The notes: generated by a model from the letters alone, not told the origin. Shown: positions 8,346 to 18,185, numbered from the stretch's first letter. The stretch is DNA of 64,000 nt from Polaromonas sp. (GCA_030683705.1 JAUXPP010000126.1:1-64000); one strand, 5' to 3'. Numbers and translations are program-made.

Positions 8346-8786
8346 ATGGTGCAACGTTACCTGACAAACTCACCGCATGCCGCTGCTCAAGTGGTAGCAC
8401 TAACCGTGTTGGCAGATGGTGTGCTCTCGCGCGGCGAAATTGGCATGTTGTTTGGATCGCGAATTTACGAGCAGCTAGAGCTCAACACCGCGGAAATGCA
8501 GGGCTTGGTCGAGGCCTTGGCAACAGACCTCTCTCAACTTGGCGCCCCGGCATGGACCCATGAAGGAGAACTCCAACCCTTTCTGGTGACACGCGTCCTG
8601 GAAGGCGTCACTGCGCCCGCTCTTTCCCGGAAAACTTTCGAGCTTTGCAGGCTTGTAGCCGAATCAGACTTCCATGTCAGCCAGAGCGAAAGAGCCTTGC
8701 TTCTGCGTGCGAGCTCTCACTGGCTACTGCCCATCGCAACCACCCTCACCCAAAGGAATACCAATGAAAAAGAACAACTTTCCTAA
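8346..8786 (+). CDS. TerB-like helical protein (copy 1 of 3)
   Basis: A 146-residue, mostly helical protein. The N-terminal half NSPHAAAQVVALTVLADG and the later LCRLVAESDFHVSQSERALL fit a TerB/DjlA-like fold, where acidic residues after ADG or D bind metal in tellurite-resistance TerB. It shares the pattern R.Y..NS.[HK]AA.[QR][IV]VA[LI]....DG with the genes at 9951 and 23271, so the three form a paralogous family within the transposon. The start lies 6 bp after the zinc-ribbon gene. Function unknown; family assignment rests on pattern only. Confidence 0.65.
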   Translation: MVQRYLTNSPHAAAQVVALTVLADGVLSRGEIGMLFGSRIYEQLELNTAEMQGLVEALATDLSQLGAPAWTHEGELQPFLVTRVLEGVTAPALSRKTFELCRLVAESDFHVSQSERALLLRASSHWLLPIATTLTQRNTNEKEQLS

Positions 8787-9129
8787 CCGCCTAGCGGCAA
8801 CTCGGGTTCACGGATCCGCTAGTACGGCCCGATCCGCATATGGCGCCGTCATTCACGGCATTGCAAAAGTCTTGGTGCTCGTAACGTCACAAAGACGGCA
8901 CGCCTCAAGCGATTCACTGGTTGAAGTCCACATGCCTGATGGGCAGATTGCGTATGTTGAGGCATACCCGCACCGAGCTGATGCCACGCTTGGTCGCAGG
9001 GCTCTGCGCGCATGGCAGGCTATCGGTCAGGCAATTACGCGGACTTTGACTTTGCAGAACCCATTGCACATGTCCGCGCGAGCATACGTGCCAGTTCGCG
9101 TCACCAACGACCGCCGGACACGGTCATGA
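8764..9129 (+). CDS. Hypothetical 121-residue protein
   Basis: ATG at 8764 is preceded by AAAGGA, and the gene overlaps the end of the TerB-like gene by 23 bp. The protein starts MKKNNFPNRLAATRVHG and is basic at both ends. It has a middle region SLVEVHMPDGQIAYVEAYPHRAD that looks like a small beta-rich domain. No transmembrane segment and no recognised family. Its stop overlaps the start of the following small membrane-protein gene (ATGA), so it is part of the same coupled set. Confidence 0.55.
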   Translation: MKKNNFPNRLAATRVHGSASTARSAYGAVIHGIAKVLVLVTSQRRHASSDSLVEVHMPDGQIAYVEAYPHRADATLGRRALRAWQAIGQAITRTLTLQNPLHMSARAYVPVRVTNDRRTRS

Positions 9130-9299
9130 GCGGGCAAAGTTTTATTGTCATGGCAGCGGTGCTGGGCGCATGCTGTCTGCTGGCGGCCTACCTCGGCCAT
9201 CGAGGCGGGAACGAAAAACGCGATGTTCGGCTGATGATGGGTAGTGGCGCTGCCTTTGGCGGTGTTGCGCTGATAGTTCTTGCAATCCAGCAGTTTTGA
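9126..9299 (+). CDS. Small two-helix membrane protein
   Basis: A 57-residue protein starting MSGQSFIVMAAVLGACCLLAA, with two hydrophobic segments (about 6-24 and 38-55) and a charged loop GGNEKRDVR between them. Its ATG overlaps the TGA of the previous gene (ATGA), arguing that it is translated. It would be an inner-membrane peptide. No family recognised. Confidence 0.55.
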   Translation: MSGQSFIVMAAVLGACCLLAAYLGHRGGNEKRDVRLMMGSGAAFGGVALIVLAIQQF

Positions 9300-9327
9300 C
9301 AGCAACCTGGTTTACCAGGCCCACCAT

Positions 9328-9350
9328 ACCCAGTCCTTCAGGAAGACTGG
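9328..9350 (+). terminator. Probable terminator hairpin after the small membrane gene
   Basis: CCCAGTC and GACTGGG flank a short loop, followed by a weak T-rich stretch (ctggctttt). Its place right after the operon supports termination; the T run is poor. Confidence 0.55.
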
Positions 9351-9453
9351 GCATTCTGGCTTTTGTTCATCGCACGAATTTTTTTGGGTTGTCGGTCTAC
9401 AGCGCTGAGCTGCTAACACACGACACCTTAGTTTGAATACTTAATGGAGTTTT

Positions 9454-9813
9454 ATGATCGCAATAATCTGGTCCGTATTCGCTTTCTTGTTGATCAGTTG
9501 GACTGCCGTTGCCTGGGCGACAGCAGCCCTCACGAGTTGGGGCGCCCGGGCCATGACAGCAACTGGCGGCGTGGAACTGCTAGGCGCCTCTGGCGCTGCC
9601 TCGTTGCCTCAATGGATCACGGCATGGATGAGTCCGGAAGTTCTCGAAGCACTCGTTCAAACCGCAAGATTTTCCGCGGGAATGCTTGAGGCTGCGCTTC
9701 CTTGGGCCGGCGCAGCCGCAGGCTGGCTGGTCCCAATCATCTGGGTAGGATGGTTCATCGTCGCGATCTTCATGACCGTGGTGGCTGTGGTCGTCCACAA
9801 GGTTGTGAAGTGA
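9454..9813 (+). CDS. Hypothetical membrane protein (119 residues)
   Basis: Two clear hydrophobic segments: residues about 3-27 (IAIIWSVFAFLLISWTAVAW) and 90-113 (WLVPIIWVGWFIVAIFMTVV). An amphipathic alanine-rich region lies between them. Probably an inner-membrane protein. A terminator separates it from the preceding set and it lies upstream of the second TerB-like gene on the same strand. No family recognised. Confidence 0.6.
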   Translation: MIAIIWSVFAFLLISWTAVAWATAALTSWGARAMTATGGVELLGASGAASLPQWITAWMSPEVLEALVQTARFSAGMLEAALPWAGAAAGWLVPIIWVGWFIVAIFMTVVAVVVHKVVK

Positions 9814-9950
9814 ACATTGGCAACGCGGCTGCAGGTTCCGTGAGCAACATGAGCCAAAGACTATCGTTTTTTCGAATGGTTTATTTGAAAATGCGAATTT
9901 TCTTATCCTCTGTCGTTCGGTAAATTAGAGGCTATTCACAAGGAGCACAT

Positions 9951-10361
9951 ATGCGCAGTTATCAATTGAACAGTCCAAAAGCCGCTGCCCGCATCGTCGC
10001 CATCACGCTTTTTGCAGACGGGCATTTGAGCGATCATGAACACGAAGCTTTGACGCAACATAACGCTGCTGGTCTGCTTGGCCTTGAAAGCGACGATATG
10101 GAAGTGATCGTTCGACATCTGGCAGAGGACCTTCAGGCATTCGGCGTATCGTTCTGGAGCGGCACCGGGCTGCTTGATGAAGCTTGCCTTACAGGCGTGT
10201 TGCGCGAAGTGACAGACCCGCATCTCCGGTCTGTCATCCTTGACATTTGCGCAACGGTCATCCATGCGGACAGCCGTGGGTGTGAATTCGAGCTCGCAAT
10301 AGTCGATTTCACGAAAAAGGCTTGGGGCGTAGAACCTGTTCAGCAAGCCTTGATGCATTGA
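9951..10361 (+). CDS. TerB-like helical protein (copy 2 of 3)
   Basis: A 136-residue protein beginning MRSYQLNSPKAAARIVAITL followed by FADG. It has the same N-terminal pattern as the genes at 8346 and 23271 and a matching C-terminal segment ILDICATVIHADSR. An AAGGAGC ribosome binding site lies 6-12 bases upstream, which fixes the start. The acidic positions after ADG resemble TerB metal sites. A role in stress or tellurite-type responses can only be guessed from the family. Confidence 0.68.
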   Translation: MRSYQLNSPKAAARIVAITLFADGHLSDHEHEALTQHNAAGLLGLESDDMEVIVRHLAEDLQAFGVSFWSGTGLLDEACLTGVLREVTDPHLRSVILDICATVIHADSRGCEFELAIVDFTKKAWGVEPVQQALMH

Positions 10362-10468
10362 GGCCAATGGCTTGCATGAAGTTTGTTGAGGGGAAGTGCT
10401 CAACTTGTGTGAATGAGATTGCCACGAATCGGCCCACCTGTGTCGATGTGACTCCCAACGATGGGCAC

Positions 10469-10927
10469 TTACTCCGCAGGCTTGTTGAGCCTGATGAAAA
10501 ATGCCCAAGCAGCCAGCAGCGCTGCGGCAGCGAACGCAATGGAGGCTGCCTTGATCAGCTGGGTAGGGTCGTCGTGGACGAACTTGAAAGTCGCGACGAG
10601 CGACTCAATGGCCAAAGAAATCACGACTACCACCAGGAATCTGGAAAGCACGCGCTCGACCCGGGCGCTGTGACTCATACGCGACTTACGGTTGAGTTCC
10701 TCTTCAACCAAAGTGTCGGCAAGTTCGAGGCTGGCCATGGCAATCGTCAGCATGGCAATGCAGCTCAGGATGCCGTCGAACCGCTTTGTCAAAGAGATCG
10801 CAGCGCCGGGGTCAACCGCACGCCACAATTCCATGCTCCCATACGCGATCAGGGAAAATGCGCACAAACCGAACAGCGCAATGATTGCAACGTATCCGAC
10901 CGCGAACAGGCGTGTTAAATGATGCAT
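10469..10927 (-). CDS. Hypothetical four-helix membrane protein
   Basis: A 152-residue protein from MHHLTRLFAVGYVAIIALFG with about four hydrophobic segments (10-34, 55-75, 101-120, 128-147) and a charged central loop with EEELNRKSRMSHSARVERVL. The ATG at 10927 is preferred to the upstream frame start at 10948. It is divergent from the epimerase-fusion gene at 10987. It is an inner-membrane protein resembling small uncharacterised Burkholderiales proteins; no function assigned. Confidence 0.6.
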   Translation of the reverse strand: MHHLTRLFAVGYVAIIALFGLCAFSLIAYGSMELWRAVDPGAAISLTKRFDGILSCIAMLTIAMASLELADTLVEEELNRKSRMSHSARVERVLSRFLVVVVISLAIESLVATFKFVHDDPTQLIKAASIAFAAAALLAAWAFFIRLNKPAE

Positions 10928-10986
10928 CGATAAGCCGTTTCTTGCCAAAATTGTTACAACTATAGCCGAGCCAGAGGATAAAGCCG

Positions 10987-13467
10987 ATGACCAGAGGAGA
11001 AGAAAAGCCCGTCATTTTATTGACCGGTGCGCGAGGAAACATCGGGCGATCACTAGCGACATCTTTCTTGGCATCAGGCTACCGCGTCTTAGGTCTGGAC
11101 CGGACCGCGGCAAGCGACGTGGGATTCCCTGTGTTGGCCTGCAATTTCGCATCTGAAGATTCCATCCGCTTGGCTTTGCGTGAGGTGAAGGATCTGTCAG
11201 GTCATCGGATTGCCAGCGTAATTCACCTTGTCGCCTATTACGATTTCACAAACGACGAGCATCCGCTGTATCAGACGGTCAACGTGCAGGGAAGCGCGGC
11301 CCTTTTGCGTGCTTTGCAGTCGTTTCAAGTCGATCAGTTTGTGTACGCCAGCACGATGCTTGTGCACGCGCCATGCAGACCAGGCGAGCGTATTGACGAG
11401 TCGCACCCCGTCGCTCCGAGGTGGGCATACCCGCGCTCCAAAGCATTGGGAGAGGAAGCGGTCCTCGGCCATCGGGGAAACATTCCGGTAGTCATGCTGC
11501 GGCTTGCGGGAGTCTACGACAGCACGTCCATGGTCCCCACCTTGGCGCAGCAGTTCGCCTGCGTCTATGAGCGCCGTCTGGACAGCTACTTCTATCCTGG
11601 CGATACCAATACTGGCCAGGCCATGGTCCACAGAGTGGACATGTTGGACTCGTTCGAGCGCACCGTTGCCGCAAGGACATCACTGCCGCCGGTTTCAGCA
11701 TTCCTCATTGGAGAGTCAGATGCAGTCGGCTACGATGCGCTGCAGGACCGTTTAGGTCGTTTGTTCCACGGGGATGAAGATTGGCCCACTACCCGGTTAC
11801 CAAAATCAATTGCTGCCGCCGGTGTCTGGGTTCAAGGGGCGCTTGAGCCTGTCGTGCCGGACGCAATTGACGGGGGACGGGCTCCTTTTGTACGTCCATT
11901 TATGGTGCAGATGGCCGACGATCACTATGCGCTGGATACAAGAGCAGCTGAAATAGCGCTTGGCTGGCGGCCGACACGCCGCCTCCGTGAGGAGCTTCCT
12001 GCGATGGTGGCCCAGCTTCAATCAGACCCTATTGGATGGTATGAGCGCCACGGAATCGCAAAGCCTGACTGGTTGGCCGCTGCAAAGAACGAACACCCCG
12101 CGCCCGACACCATGCGGCGGGAGCATGAAACCCGGCGCCGGATTGAGCATGGCGACAACCGGTGGGTTCACATGTTGAACGTAGCACTTGGGTCCTGGTT
12201 ATTTACTCAACCGCTGCTCATCAACGTGCCGGAACCTGCGCTTCGTATCGGCGAGATGCTGCTCGGTGCGCTGCTTATGATCTTCGCCATCGCCTCGTTG
12301 TCGTGGAAAGCCCAATGGGCTCGCTGGATTTGCGCCATGATCGGAATCGTGGTCATGGCGCTGCCTTTCATATTCTCGACTGAAAGTGCCGCAGCCTATC
12401 TTTCCGACACACTGGTGGGTGCTTTGATTGTCGCGTTCGCAGTCGGAACAAAACCCGAGCCCGGCGTATCTCCGTTAGCGGCGACAAGCGGGCCCCTGAC
12501 CCCGCTCGGATGGTCGTACAACCCGTCGAGCTGGACGCAGCGACTGCCCATTGTTCTGATCGCTTTGTTCGGACTTTACGTCTCTCGCTATTTGGCGGGG
12601 TATCAGCTTGGGCACATACCCGATGTCTGGGATCCGTTTTTCGCGGGTTCGAGCACAGATCCGCAAAACGGAACAGAAGAAGTCATCACATCTTCCGTCT
12701 CGAAGGCCTTCCCGGTTTCTGACGCGGCCCTGGGTGGGTACACCTATCTTCTCGAAATGCTCACGGGAATAGTGGGCTCGACAGCTCGCTGGCGCACCAT
12801 GCCTTGGTTGGTCATTCTTTTTGGGCTGATGATCGCTCCCCTAGGCATCACTTCTATCGCATTTATCATCATTCAGCCCATCGTGATTGGTACGTGGAGC
12901 GTGATCGCGCTGCTGGGCGCGGCAGCGATTTTGGTTCAGATACCGTATTCGCTGGACGAGATGATTGCTACTGTGCAATTTTTGCGCAGACGTCATCGTG
13001 CCGGCAGGAACTGGCTGGCTGTGCTTTTTCGGGGAGATACCGACGAAGGCCCTGCCGCGCCTCAGAACCAGGATGAATTCGACCGCCCACCCGTCGCCGT
13101 ACTCAGAGATGTTGTTGGCGGCGGGGTGAGTCTGCCTTGGAACCTTGCCGTTGTGGCGGCAATTGCAACCGGCCTGCTCTTTAGTCCTGTATGGCTGGGC
13201 GTTCAAGGGTGGGCGGCCCATACTCATCACATTGCCGGATGCCTTGCGCTGACGGTAGTTTCCGTAGCCGCGGCCGAGGTGGCACGGGCTGCGCGTTACT
13301 TCAACGTTGCAATCGGACTTGCCCTGATGTGTTTACCTCTTGCTGTCGACGCAAGCATGCAGGCGGACATCGTTAGCGTAGTTGCCGGCGTATTGATTGC
13401 CGTTCTAAGTTTCCGACGCGGAGAAATCAAGGAACGGTATGGTAGCTGGAGCCGCGCCATTGTCTAG
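10987..13467 (+). CDS. Extended-SDR epimerase fused to SPW-repeat and VKOR-like membrane domains
   Basis: An 826-residue fusion. Residues about 8-350 are an NAD-dependent epimerase/dehydratase domain: LLTGARGNIGRSLATSF for NAD and YPRSK as the YxxxK motif. Residues about 395-500 are hydrophobic with WVHMLNVALGSWLF, typical of SPW-repeat membrane domains. Residues about 520-690 (SRYLAGYQLGHIPDVWDPFF; PVSDAALGGYTYLLEMLTG; RWRTMPWLVILFG) resemble the membrane thiol-oxidase fold of vitamin K epoxide reductase. The segment IGTWSVIALLGAAA has no cysteines where VKOR has CxxC. A further hydrophobic region ends the protein. It may be a membrane-tethered sugar- or quinone-modifying enzyme; substrate unknown. 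Confidence 0.75.
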   Translation: MTRGEEKPVILLTGARGNIGRSLATSFLASGYRVLGLDRTAASDVGFPVLACNFASEDSIRLALREVKDLSGHRIASVIHLVAYYDFTNDEHPLYQTVNVQGSAALLRALQSFQVDQFVYASTMLVHAPCRPGERIDESHPVAPRWAYPRSKALGEEAVLGHRGNIPVVMLRLAGVYDSTSMVPTLAQQFACVYERRLDSYFYPGDTNTGQAMVHRVDMLDSFERTVAARTSLPPVSAFLIGESDAVGYDALQDRLGRLFHGDEDWPTTRLPKSIAAAGVWVQGALEPVVPDAIDGGRAPFVRPFMVQMADDHYALDTRAAEIALGWRPTRRLREELPAMVAQLQSDPIGWYERHGIAKPDWLAAAKNEHPAPDTMRREHETRRRIEHGDNRWVHMLNVALGSWLFTQPLLINVPEPALRIGEMLLGALLMIFAIASLSWKAQWARWICAMIGIVVMALPFIFSTESAAAYLSDTLVGALIVAFAVGTKPEPGVSPLAATSGPLTPLGWSYNPSSWTQRLPIVLIALFGLYVSRYLAGYQLGHIPDVWDPFFAGSSTDPQNGTEEVITSSVSKAFPVSDAALGGYTYLLEMLTGIVGSTARWRTMPWLVILFGLMIAPLGITSIAFIIIQPIVIGTWSVIALLGAAAILVQIPYSLDEMIATVQFLRRRHRAGRNWLAVLFRGDTDEGPAAPQNQDEFDRPPVAVLRDVVGGGVSLPWNLAVVAAIATGLLFSPVWLGVQGWAAHTHHIAGCLALTVVSVAAAEVARAARYFNVAIGLALMCLPLAVDASMQADIVSVVAGVLIAVLSFRRGEIKERYGSWSRAIV

Positions 13468-13570
13468 GCGCAGGGTGTATAGGTTGCGCTGGCTCCAAGC
13501 GGCTTGACTTGCTTGGTCCCCGCAAGAACTAAGCAGGTTCAAGTCTCGCCGTCGCTAACCTTGGCTCAGA

Positions 13571-13993
13571 CTATTGAGGCGAAGGCAAGGCGGCCAGGTG
13601 AAACCAATACCTGTACATCAGGCCCATTGCTTTTGCGAGCTCGTCAAAGTCAAATGGCTTGGAAATATATGAGTTGCAACCCAGCGAATAACACTTGCGC
13701 ACATCGGTTGGATTGGTCGACGTTGTCAGAACGACAACAGGTATGTGTTTGAGTTGAAAATCAGCGGCCAAATGCTCCAGCACCTGAAACCCATTCATCT
13801 GGGGCATGTTCAGATCCAGCAAAATCAGATCGGGAGTTCGTACAGCCGAGTAGTCAAGTTCCTTACGCAGGTACGCTAGGCACTCCACGCCGCCGCTCAC
13901 GTAATTGATCACCGCCTCAATGCGCGCCACCTCGAATGCTGCCTTAACCAGCATCGCTTGGTCTTCCTGATCGTCAACAAGCAAGATGTTCAT
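13571..13993 (-). CDS. Single-domain response regulator (CheY/Rcp1-like)
   Basis: A 140-residue receiver domain with acidic pair DD (LLVDDQED), phospho-acceptor D in LILLDLNMPQMNG, T in VLTTSTN and K in ISKPFDFDE. There is no output domain. The long form with loop RKELDYSAVRTPDLILLDLN resembles Rcp1, the partner of phytochrome-type kinases. Its ATG overlaps the TGA of the upstream kinase gene (ATGA), so the pair was one operon. The kinase is frameshifted, so this regulator may now lack its cognate phosphodonor. Confidence 0.88.
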   Translation of the reverse strand: MNILLVDDQEDQAMLVKAAFEVARIEAVINYVSGGVECLAYLRKELDYSAVRTPDLILLDLNMPQMNGFQVLEHLAADFQLKHIPVVVLTTSTNPTDVRKCYSLGCNSYISKPFDFDELAKAMGLMYRYWFHLAALPSPQ

Positions 13994-16168
13994 GGTAGTG
14001 AAAGATCCTTCAGCATAGGGATATCCTCCGACGCCGGCAATGAAACATTAAAGGTGCTACCGGCGCCCAGCACGGACTCAACCCATATCTTCCCGCCGTG
14101 CCGTTCCACAATCTTTCGGCACAGCGCCAAGTCGATGCCAGTGCCTTCATACTGCTGGCTATTATGCAGACGGCTAAAAACGTCGAATATCCGCTCGAAG
14201 TCGGAAGAATCGATTCCTATTCCGTTATCCGTAACTCTAAACACCCAATAGCTACCCTGCCGCTCTGCTGCGATATGCACAGTGAGCGGCCTCGCACTGC
14301 GATATTTCAGTGCGTTGGTGAGGAGGTTGAGAAAAACATGCACAAGCTGAGTCTGGGAGCCGAGGATCGTGGGCAGGATGCCCACGCTGAGATTGGCTTC
14401 TGAGGCCTTGATGGGCCCGTCTAGCAACTGTCTTACTTCCTCAATCACGTCTTGCATTGGGACAAGGGAGAAAGCGGGGCCATCCGAATCTACCCGGGCA
14501 AGCTCAAGCAGATCGTTGGTTAGTTGCTCGAGACGGGTGGCCGCCTTGGTTATACGATGTATCAGGTCGCTTCCCCGCGCGTCAAGCTGAGGCGCGTACG
14601 AAATCTCCAATAAGCGAGCAAAACCATTGATGGATCTCAGCGGCCCTTTAAGGTCATGCGAGGCAACATAGGCGAACTGGAGCAGGTCGGTATTGCTGCG
14701 CTCCAAAGCTTGCTGGACCTTCAAACGTGCAGTGATGTCGCGAAGAATGACTGTGAAGATGCGTCGGTCACCCTCAACAATTTCGGAAACCGCAGTTTCT
14801 ATCGGGAACTCCTCCCCTGAGCGCTTTAATCCAAATACCGGTTTGTCATCTTGCGTGCGTAAGTACTGAATACAAATGGGAGCTGGGTCCCCCGGGTCGA
14901 GCACCAGCTGTCGCTCGGGAATGAACTGGGTAAGCGGACGGCCCAGAGATTCTTCCAGAGGCCAACCAAAAAGAGACACGGCTGCCGAGTTGAAAAGAAC
15001 CACCGTGCCCTCGTCATCTACTACGACGATGGCGTCCATAGCGGACTCGAGAATAGCGCGAAGGCGTGCTTGCCAAGCTCTTGCCGCTGCGGTCGATTCC
15101 TGCAGCATGGTGGAGGCCGTCGTCAAGGCCTGCCCCAACTCATCAGCCTCCTTGAAGTAAAGACGAGGAACGGTAACCTCGCGTCCCTGACCGAGGGCTA
15201 ATGCGGGTTTGCCGAGTTCTGCGATCGAACCAGAAACTCTTCGAGCAATGTACCAGGCCGCTCCGAATCCGGCCGTTAGCAGCAAAGCCGTGATGCCCAC
15301 GGCATTCCACAAAGAGTGCCACAATTCCTGGTTCAGTTCTTCTTTCGGGATACCTACTGCCACTGACCAGCCTGATCGTTCCGACCGGGTAAACGAGGTG
15401 ACAACCGGGATCCCCTCGAGGGTTCGCGACTCCTGCGTACCGGTCAAACTTTGCCGCGTGGCCTCAATCAGACGAGATGACGCCTTCATCCCAATGAACC
15501 GATCAATTTGGCGGGGCACGCGCGACAATTGTTCCACCGCTGTCGATCACCACGGCAATCCAGCTCTCGGGAAACTTGTGACGCGTCACCACGTCCGCAA
15601 TGGCTTTGGTGGAAATTGCGGCCGTCAGTACGTAGCTGACCTTTCCGCCTGAGCGTATGGGAATGCCTACGTTGACGACTTTAACGCCGGACACATTGCC
15701 GGTGAACAGGTCGGATACTGCCGGCAGGCCAGTAGAGACGATTTTCTGTACAAGAGCTTCATTGCCATGTCGAGGCAGCACTGTTCCAAACTCGGTTCGG
15801 GTATTGACAAGTTGTTGGCCTGCAGCGTCGCTCAGGACGATATTGGAAAAAAGCACTTCTTGATCTTGCAAGTCCTTTAAGACTTGGGAGGCCTGTGCCT
15901 GGAAAAGTGCAAGGTTGCCTGTGGAGATATTCGTGGAGGTAGCAAGTCCGCCCATTGCGGCCTGTACGGTCGCAAACTCGCGGTCTATAGCATTCACGAC
16001 GGCTCTAGTCCGTTCCCTCGCATCATGCGCCAGCCGATCCTGGCCAAGGTTGAACTCGGACACCACGAGCCACAAGACGCTCAGCGCAGCTGGCACGACG
16101 CAGACCAGCACCAGCATGCTGAGGTGCGTCCCAATGTCTAGAGAGCTTCGCTTGATGACATCATTCAC
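13990..16168 (-). pseudogene. Membrane PAS-domain sensor histidine kinase, split by a frameshift
   Basis: The N-terminal part (16168 to about 15503) starts MNDVIKRSSLDIGTHLSMLV with a membrane segment and an extracytoplasmic Cache-like sensor. It runs out of frame at APPN-stop. The rest continues in the next frame: second membrane segment, HAMP-like region, PAS, HisKA with SHDLKGPLRS and HATPase with NLLTNALKY and DNGIGID. Removing one base from the GGGG at 15513-15516 (CCCC on the coding strand) joins both parts into about 725 residues. It is therefore a recent single-base insertion or a sequencing error. The intact kinase would phosphorylate the overlapping receiver gene downstream. Confidence 0.82.
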
Positions 16169-16839
16169 TTGCGTTCCGATTCCTTTTTCGCTTATTCCGA
16201 GAGTCTCAGGTACTTCATATCACGACGCGTGCAATAACCACTATTTCACTCAGCTGATGTGTGATTTATCACTACAACTGCGCGCCGCTGTCGGGTTTAT
16301 GTCTTGCTGAACCGGGGTGCATGGCTAGGTTATTAGCAGTGACCACTGCAATTGTCGCGTTTGACCTTCCTGTTTTTTCGGAGTGTATGTCAGTTTCTTT
16401 CAGTTTGACACTGATTTTCGCCTGACGCCATGGTCTGCGTCGGGGCCGCAGTGTCTGGCCATAGTTGACCAGCGTGAGGAATATCTCGTCGTCCTGGTGC
16501 TATACGGTGCCGCTTCATTCCGGCAAACGTGCGTCATGCGAGAGTGTGAGGCTTTGCCTTCACATGCTCAGCGTTATCAACAGTCTGCCAAGCGGCGCTG
16601 CAGATCCTAGAGCGATTATGGAAAAGTCGAATGATTACCTATAAAAATCTGCTTTTTCTGAATCTTCCGCCCGCGTAAATTCCACGAATCGCCTAGCAAC
16701 GCAGAAAGGATCCGCTTCACGACCTCCGAAGTCACTTCGATATGACAAATCAGCCCACCGCTGTCGGAGGTCAAGTTGTTACAGCCGTGGCACAGCCGCG
16801 CCAGTCGGTCAATTAATAGTTTATTGAAGGAATCCAGCC
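16169..16839. other. 671-bp intergenic region with an inverted repeat upstream of the stress-protein genes
   Basis: No convincing gene. GACCTCCGA (16721-16729) and TCGGAGGTC (16764-16772) are a perfect 9-base dyad about 70-120 bp upstream of the universal stress gene, suggesting a regulator site or leader structure. The rest shows only short frames without domains. Confidence 0.5.
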
Positions 16840-17745
16840 ATGCGAATTTTGATGCCGATCAACAACAGTGCGAGTAGCAAGCAAGCCGTGGCTTTTATCG
16901 CCTCGCGCGCGACGCTGCTGAAAGCGCCCACGAACGTGAGGTTGTTCAACATCCAGTACCCGATCCCCACGCGAGCGGCTCGAGCACTCGGCAAGGAAAT
17001 GGTGAAGGCGCACCATGAACGCGAGGCAAGCGAGTTGCTGCGTTCGCCAACATCACAGCTTAAACGCGCCGGCGCTACCGCGAGCGGCGACTATTTGATC
17101 GGTACGGTCGAGCCCGACCTGGTAGACGTCGTGAGAAATGACCCCGCCGACCTCGTTGTCGTCGGGTCCCGGGGCGACTCTGGTTTCGCGCACCTTTTTT
17201 GGGGGTCAGTTGCGGAAACCGTGGCGACATGCTGCAACAAGCCGCTGCTGATTCTCAGAGGTCAGCCTGTTCCCAAACGCGACAACTTGAAGGTTGCCTT
17301 GGCTCTCGACGGGAGCAAATATGGGATCGCCGTAGCAAAATTTCTGGCCAAGTACAGCGCGCTGCTGGGGGAAAAGCCGACCATCACCTTGCTCCACGTG
17401 GCGCCAGAGCTGTCGAAAGTGACAATCCAAGGCTGGATCGACCGTGAGGTGAACACGGGCATTCTTCCCGAGCAGGTCGAGGCGATGCACAACGCTGCCT
17501 TTGAAGCGGTTTTTCAGCCGGCACGCGACGTTCTGCTGGCCGCAGGAATCCAGCCTAAGGAAGCACGTTTGGTCGGGAACGACGTGGGAGCAACGATCGC
17601 GGCCTACGCCACAAAGAACAAGCTCGACATGATTGCCATGGGGTCATTGGGATTCGGCTCGAGCCGCTTCTCCCCCGTGGGGTCTACGGCCAACCGAGTG
17701 GCTTCCCGGGCGAGGACGCCTCTACTGCTCGTACGCGACGCATGA
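16840..17745 (+). CDS. Tandem-domain universal stress protein
   Basis: A 301-residue protein with two UspA domains (about 1-145 and 150-300). The first has VVGSRGDSGFAHLFWGSVAETV and the second MGSLGFGSSRFSPVGSTANRV, both versions of the G-x2-G-x9-G-S/T ATP-binding motif. The start follows GAAGGA, eight bases upstream. Its stop overlaps the next Usp gene (ATGA). UspA proteins are cytosolic and accumulate during starvation, oxidative or membrane-energy stress. It is first in a likely operon with the second Usp, an acyl-CoA ligase and a Na+ symporter. Confidence 0.9.
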   Translation: MRILMPINNSASSKQAVAFIASRATLLKAPTNVRLFNIQYPIPTRAARALGKEMVKAHHEREASELLRSPTSQLKRAGATASGDYLIGTVEPDLVDVVRNDPADLVVVGSRGDSGFAHLFWGSVAETVATCCNKPLLILRGQPVPKRDNLKVALALDGSKYGIAVAKFLAKYSALLGEKPTITLLHVAPELSKVTIQGWIDREVNTGILPEQVEAMHNAAFEAVFQPARDVLLAAGIQPKEARLVGNDVGATIAAYATKNKLDMIAMGSLGFGSSRFSPVGSTANRVASRARTPLLLVRDA

Positions 17746-18185
17746 CTATGAAGATTCTGGTCGCAATCGACGGCTCGCCGGTGGCTTTGGACGCCCTCAG
17801 GCACGCTATTGCACTCGTCCGTGCAGGTCTCCAAGCGCACCTGGTGCTTGCAACCGTGCAAGCACCGACCTACATGTTCGAAGCGCTGGCGCCAAGCCCA
17901 ATTGTCCTTGACCGGCTGACGGGAGCGGAGGGGGCGCGGTACCTGGAAGAAGCGGAAAGAATCTGCCGGGAGCAGGCCATCGCTTATTCCCGAGAGATTG
18001 GATCCGGCGAGGCAGCTTGGACTTTGCTGAATATTGCCACTGCGCAAGCATGCGACGCGATTGTTATGGGCGCGCGCGGGCTGGGAGCAGTTCGGGGGAT
18101 TCTGCTGGGCTCGGTTTCGCAAGAAGTCTTGCGATCCAGCCACCTTCCGGTAACAGTGGTGCGAGCGGCCGCGGCGGTTGAATAA
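17742..18185 (+). CDS. Single-domain universal stress protein
   Basis: A 147-residue UspA-family protein with ILVAIDGSPVALDALRHAI at the N-terminus and the nucleotide signature MGARGLGAVRGILLGSVSQEV. It overlaps the preceding Usp gene by 4 bp and lies 17 bp upstream of the acyl-CoA ligase, so the genes are probably cotranscribed. Confidence 0.9.
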   Translation: MTMKILVAIDGSPVALDALRHAIALVRAGLQAHLVLATVQAPTYMFEALAPSPIVLDRLTGAEGARYLEEAERICREQAIAYSREIGSGEAAWTLLNIATAQACDAIVMGARGLGAVRGILLGSVSQEVLRSSHLPVTVVRAAAAVE

